DNA of 64,000 nt from Notospermus geniculatus (lineage: Eukaryota > Nemertea > Pilidiophora > Heteronemertea > Lineidae). The notes beneath the pieces were generated by a model. The model made no database searches. It had not been told where the DNA came from and was given only the letters and a program-made list of their open reading frames with translations. How positions within the stretch are numbered: position 1 is the first letter of the stretch; each line of letters starts with the position of its first letter. Made by a program: the position numbers and the translations under genes. Where the stretch lies: assembly GCA_002633025.1 (NCBI GenBank), contig NMRB01000386.1, positions 1-64,000 of the forward strand. The letters run 5' to 3'. Shown here piece by piece: positions 59,340 to 64,000 of the stretch.

Positions 59340-59443
59340 TGTGACAATGTTGCTCTAGCAAAAGTAGACACTTTTTTGTCACCACCAGCCTTACACAACA
59401 GCTGAAATGTACATCTCTGCAAGTTGACAATAGTAGTGGACAG
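59340..59443. mobile_element. MITE of the TGTGACCCGCTC family, cut at an N (copy 4)
   Basis: It keeps CTCTAGCAAAAGTAGACAC, GCTGAAATGTACATCTCTGC and AATAGTAGTGGACAG, then stops at a single N (59444), after which the sequence no longer matches. The right half and right end are missing. An assembly join inside the repeat is as likely as a real truncation. Confidence 0.75.
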
Positions 59444-60785
59444 NTTCCAAGTTATCATGAAATGGACTTCGATGATGGTGAGATTGAAAAGGATTTTATA
59501 TGAACTTCTTTGGGATTAGAATTTGTAGATTTTGAGACTTGGCTGACGAAGCGCGTCACTGTTGTCTGATCTTTTAATCACTCATAAATCCACAACAGAG
59601 TTTGTGATTTTGTTCCATTGTTGGCGGGTGACTTTCGCGATAACCTGGTTATTCTCTCGAGGACGAAATCGTGCCCTGTATCCCGCTGGTGGGTTCATCT
59701 AAATTGAGGAACACGGGTGTGGATGATTGATAGGGTGCGCGGGGTTACTCACCAGAAATTCCGTTCCACCTTGCACCTCTGGATTCCCCTGTACATAACT
59801 GTGTGTGAATTCACATGCATTGAATGTAAACTTTGGATGAAAAAGTGCGGCACCTTCTAATCAGTTCAATTAAAGTCGAGAAACCATCAGCGATATGGCG
59901 CACAGTGGGATGACGTAAATTGCCGAATCTGTCATTTCGGCCCGGGCAGGATGACATAAAATTTGCATGGCTTTGTCAGGTTATGCTCAGGAGGTTACAA
60001 AAATAAGGTGACTAAGACAGTGTCAGTCAGACATTAGTAATATATCCCAGAAGATGAATTTTCTCCTCAAAAGGATTCTGTCCTGTCAGGGAATAACTGA
60101 CGATCGCAGAAAATATCAGCAAACGCGTCCCATTTAATTTGCTAAGCTGGTAAGACCGTCGCAATAAAAATCAACAATAATTGTTCGTTGCTGTGATTGC
60201 GTTGGTCATGCAGGATATCTGACGATGCAATCGTATGCCGTCCTGACGGGATTATGACATCAGCCTCAATTTCGTTTGCCCAACAATTGAATTATTCACT
60301 CGCCGTGACAACCTTATTAAACCTTGCTTGATTGGTCAGAAGGGCCATGTCGTTTGGTGAGATTAGCGGCCGAAGATTTGATTTTCGTGTGACAGGAAGT
60401 GACGGCGCGTTGACCCAGAATGACGGATTGCGAAAGTGGACAGAAGTTAGGAAATGTGCAGTCGATCATAGTGTCCTGATATCTGTGATGGGCGAAGTGG
60501 ACATCATTGGTTCAGAAATACATGATAAGCTTGTCAAAATTGGCACCAAAGTTAGCCCCACCCCATCCCTCTCAGCTGTTGTGCGTTAGTTGACCATGAG
60601 GTTATGAAAATAAGTGTGGTGTCACAAGTGTCACAAAATCTCAGTGCGATCTGCGACCAATGTTTGTGAGCTGAAACAGTGTGCTACCTCATCTCTGCAA
60701 ATTCGACACCATTTCCAATCTTGCTGACATTGGTTTGTATGTGTGCTACCTGCTTTTGTACAGCCCCAGGCACTTTGCTATCCCC

Positions 60786-60918
60786 CAGGGCGGGCCGTCA
60801 CAAAGCTCCGATAGCACTAACATTGCCTAACAGAGAGGTATGGAGTGGCTTTTACCATTACAAAATTTCTCTGTTATGCCCTGTTAGTGCTATCGTAGTT
60901 TCGTGGCGGTCGGCCCAG
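60786..60918. mobile_element. MITE with GGGCCGACCGC-type inverted repeats (copy 2)
   Basis: The left arm begins CAGGGCGGGCCGTCAC and runs on through CTCCGATAGCACTAACA and CCTAACAGAG. The right arm is the reverse complement (CTCTGTTATGCCCTGTTAGT, then GGCGGTCGGCCCAG). The arms are about 50 bp with several mismatches, so the whole element folds into a hairpin around a core of about 30 bases. The outer 30 bp match the element at 3615-3746. Confidence 0.72.
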
Positions 60919-61486
60919 ATTCGCAATAGTGGTTGGGTGACCGAGACTACCGATCAACCAAAATTTGAGCTTGTGTCCATGAGATGATCTTCTCACAAAC
61001 ATGAATTTGTGGTATGTGTGCTGCTAACTTTATTGACTCTCGCACAAAATACAAAATTTGCCCCGTAGATTGAGAAAGCCAGAATATTTCTCCGCCTTGT
61101 GTCTCATCAACTGCAAACTCACTCATTGCTCAACACCATTCCAAAATCTCGTTCCCTGATGAAGATAAAAAATTGTTTGCAAATTTGATTGTGTGATTTC
61201 GATAAAACAAGTCATGGCTTCCTTTCCTTTCAATTAGGATCGCGCGTACACGAGATCTGATAAGACATAATGCTATCTTATATTGTTCAAAATTTGATTT
61301 TATCTTTGTTCTAAATCAGCATTTTGTATCTTTAATTGGCTCAGTGGTGCTGTGGTATCGAAAACACAATCTGAGCCTGCAAGAGGCTGTGGCAACTTAT
61401 ATCGTGAATTCACTTCATGACAAAATTTGTGAATTCAGGAGAGAATTCAAAACTGTGACAGTTGCTTTCTATCCTGTTGTGCTCAC

Positions 61487-61562
61487 GGGGAGCGGGTGGC
61501 ACAGAGGTTGAGTGTTGGACTCGCGACGAAGAAGTCATGAGTTCAATTCCTCGCAGAGTCAC
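61487..61562 (+). mobile_element. tRNA-like SINE head
   Basis: The sequence GGGGAGCGGGTGGCACAGAG, then TTGGACTCGCGACGAAGAAG and box B GAGTTCAATTCC has the order and spacing of a tRNA. The ends do not pair into an acceptor stem. It is similar to the head at 24716-24785, so both may be one SINE family. Confidence 0.6.
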
Positions 61563-63740
61563 CAGTGACATTACTGAACTGGTCTGAAAGAATCAAGTTA
61601 GGTCCTGAATGAATGAGCTGCTCCTTGAGTATCAAGGAAGATGGAAGCCAGATTTCCGCTCAGAAAACTGAAAAGTTCCAAAAGTGGTGCCTTTACAGTT
61701 GTCGGGTGCCAGACTTTCATGCATCACTTGGACGTGATGCAGCCTGTGAAAGGATGTCTGAATCATTTTGGTAAATCCACTGAGATTTGGTCATATTTGA
61801 TAAACGTCATTGGAACAGCTCTGAGAGATCCCTTAGAAATGAAGACAAAGTTCCATATTTGCCGATATTAAATCAGGCAATTCATTAGGGACATCAGTTG
61901 ACCGTTCTGCAGAATTCGTAAGCCAATGTTGACATCCACAAACAAAATTCCCTCAAACATGCAAATGTGGTATACAGGGATCAAAGCGACCCTTTTGTAG
62001 GGTCTAAAGTGGCCTGTCAGTGACCCCTCACAGGGACTGAAGGCGTAATTACCAGTTGACAGGTTGGTTTCGTGATTTCTCCTGTTTCTAATCCATTTGT
62101 CACAGCATTCATCCACCATTCCTCCGACGACACACCGTCAGATGGATGACACATCCGGCCGTTTGAAGCAATTGCGTAATGTGCCAAAATAAATTCAAAC
62201 AAGGGACAAAATAAATACTCATCTTCGTTACAATTAGTTGCGGAGAATACCCGGGATAAATCGGCATTTGCCGTAATTTATTGCGGGTGAAATTGCTTTG
62301 TTCGCCTCTGAAGAGATAAAAGAAGATTACCGGCAGCTCCGAATATACCGAGTTAATTTTCCGTGCTAATCTCCGAGAAGATTCGATACCAGCAGACAAT
62401 AACGAGTCCGCTAACCAATTATTCTATTTTTGGATGGTAAACACAGATCGTGGTGATAGTGTCGGATGGAGAAACGAATCGCGATCGGTGGTATACGACT
62501 TCAAATGCGGAAAACGGGAATTTGAATCTTCCGTATTTTGTAGAAATTGAAGTTTCGTGTAAAATTCAGATCCCGCAAGAGAAATATTATTTTGAACAAA
62601 TAAAACGTGATGCGCTACAAAATTTTTGTATCGAATGTTATTTTCTCATAAAACCAGAATGTTCATAAAGTACTACACAAACTGTACGGGCGGCATGGTT
62701 ACATCGAAACAGACCAAGAGGCATGTTTTGAAATTGCAGGTTGCTCAAATGACCATTTACTTGCCAACGCGAAATACTATATTACAGATTAATTCACTTG
62801 ATACCTTGATTGTTGTGTGTGTTTGAGCTTGTCATGTGTTTATATAGTGTAGGTTTAGATATTGTTGAGCAAATTAAGTGGATAAGGTTCAAAAATGTCC
62901 CCCAGAACCTGCTCCAGGCCTTTGTGGAGATTTCACTGTCTTCTCTCATCAAAAGCCCCACCCTCGTCAAAATTTTAAAAATTACTTTGAAATTTCAATT
63001 TAAATATCTTATTTGCATTTCCCAGGAAACCTCTTCTTCTGTGGAGAAAAGGATGCTTTGGTCATCCGTTTTGACACAAGAGATTGAACCCACGATAATC
63101 TATGGGTCATGTGTTGACCACATCCCAGGCACTTGGCTCTTCAACATTTGAAAATTTTCTGCCAATGCCTGACCACTGTGGGTCAACGTTTTCATCAGAT
63201 TTTCTCAGTATGCTCAATAAAGGCTTGCATATGGTTCTACATATTTAAGCCCTAGGCCCAGAATCTGTATTTCCAAAAAATCTTTAAAAATCTGACCGTG
63301 TGTATGGCGGGGATGTTGCAAAACCACGATGTAATCAACAATCCTCCGCATCATCAACTCCAGATCAACAACATAGTGACCATCTGCCTTTCTGACGTCC
63401 AACATTCCAGGAACTGTAACATTACGATGTCCTTTCTCGCTGAACCCTATTGTCCATCATTAAATGGTCGTTAATGGCTAATTACACGCTCTCAGCAGAT
63501 CGTGAGGTCTCGTAAATTGGCGATAGTGTCGCAATAAGAAAGTGAGAATGGCACACTGGGTGTTGCGAGATAATGTCAATTTTCTCTAATGTGCCAAGAT
63601 CGGTAGCTCTGTCCTTGGTCTGTCGCTTTCTTCTTTTCGGTAATATTTCTTTGGTTTGACAGTCATTTATTGTTGGCCAGTAGAATAAGAATGAATGCTT
63701 GTACTTTTAGGTGGATGATGTTATAAGGTTCTCGGTGATC

Positions 63741-63823
63741 GGGTGTTGGCTTAGGTGGTAGATGTTGGTATTGCGAGGGTTTTCAGTGATCACGGTCTTG
63801 TGAAGTTCAAATCCTGCTAAGAT
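63741..63823 (+). mobile_element. tRNA-like SINE head
   Basis: GGTGTTGGCTTAGGTGGTAG resembles box A and AAGTTCAAATCCTGC resembles box B, with an anticodon-arm-like stretch between them. It is probably a SINE head near the window edge. The body is not defined. Confidence 0.5.
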
Positions 63824-64000
63824 GCACATCTAGAAAAAATTATTTTCTGTGTTCCAAAGTTTCTAGCACATTTCATAAATCTAAGTAACATGTTTGCATG
63901 GGCTTAGCCCGGGGTGTGCAGTCTCTAAACCAAATGAAGTATCTTCTAAGAAATTTCTTCTCCTTGTTCCAAAATTTGTATCCCTCCTTATAAATCTCAA

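Larger units (their letters stand above)
55348..64000 (+). other. Start of intron 2 of the Eph gene (runs off the window)
   Basis: The intron begins GTAAGT right after exon 2. The expected next exon, starting with Trp-Glu-Glu and encoding the bulk of the ephrin-binding domain, was looked for and not seen before 64000, so intron 2 is at least 8.6 kb long. It holds a CRE-bearing MITE (55537-55729), a SINE (57841-58034), tRNA-like heads (58060-58152, 61487-61562, 63741-63823), a hairpin element (58199-58290), a truncated MITE (59340-59443) and a TIR element (60786-60918). I see nothing else definite in 55730-57840, 58291-59339, 59445-60785, 60919-61486 and 61563-63740. Confidence 0.75.

Noticed and set aside
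55348-64000. Third Eph exon
   Set aside because: I looked for a Trp-Glu-Glu start after an AG and a long frame with ligand-binding-domain cysteines and found none.

Overview
The window looks like an animal nuclear genome, not a microbe. It has no long protein-like ORFs, a very sparse coding density, canonical GT/AG splice sites and a dense scatter of SINEs and short inverted-repeat elements (MITEs). I recognise one protein-coding gene: an Eph receptor tyrosine kinase on the + strand. Its first two coding exons are present. Exon 1 (4445-4535) encodes the start codon and signal peptide. Exon 2 (55283-55347, 65 bp) encodes the first strand of the ephrin-binding domain. The splice phases fit: one base is carried over from exon 1 and exon 2 ends on a codon boundary. 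The joined protein reads ...THG-NE-VVLLDSTKEDNLGW..., the usual start of a mature Eph receptor. The rest of the receptor must lie beyond 64000.

Layout: 1-4444 is 5' flank, with two MITEs about 1 kb upstream of the start. 4536-55282 is a 50.7-kb first intron. 55348-64000 is the start of intron 2. I found no second gene inside the introns. Longer open frames there coincide with repeats, cross assembly gaps, or have no recognisable domain.

The introns are a museum of non-autonomous elements. There are at least two tRNA-headed SINE families with several copies each, plus other tRNA-like heads. There are about nine families of TIR elements, some with target-site duplications visible: an 8-bp hAT-type hairpin element, and TA-flanked mariner/pogo-type elements. 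Two clear nested insertions are present: a pogo-type MITE inside another MITE at 35.9 kb, and a mariner-type MITE inside a SINE at 30.2 kb. Minisatellites include a 63-bp CTG-rich array at 19.5 kb and a roughly 33-bp-period array of TGACCTTGA at 38 kb.

Organism: the gene, the SINE types and the excess of the palindrome TAGGCCTA suggest a marine invertebrate, perhaps a deuterostome (echinoderm, hemichordate or lancelet). This is inference; the sequence alone does not fix the taxon. The sequence is a draft, with one 141-base N gap and four single Ns, at least one of which sits at a repeat break.

I did not find a previously undescribed molecular system. The best second looks are the nuclear-receptor half-site array, the GTTACGCG-filled TA-flanked element, the CRE-bearing element next to exon 2, and a few TAATTA-rich stretches that could be intronic enhancers.
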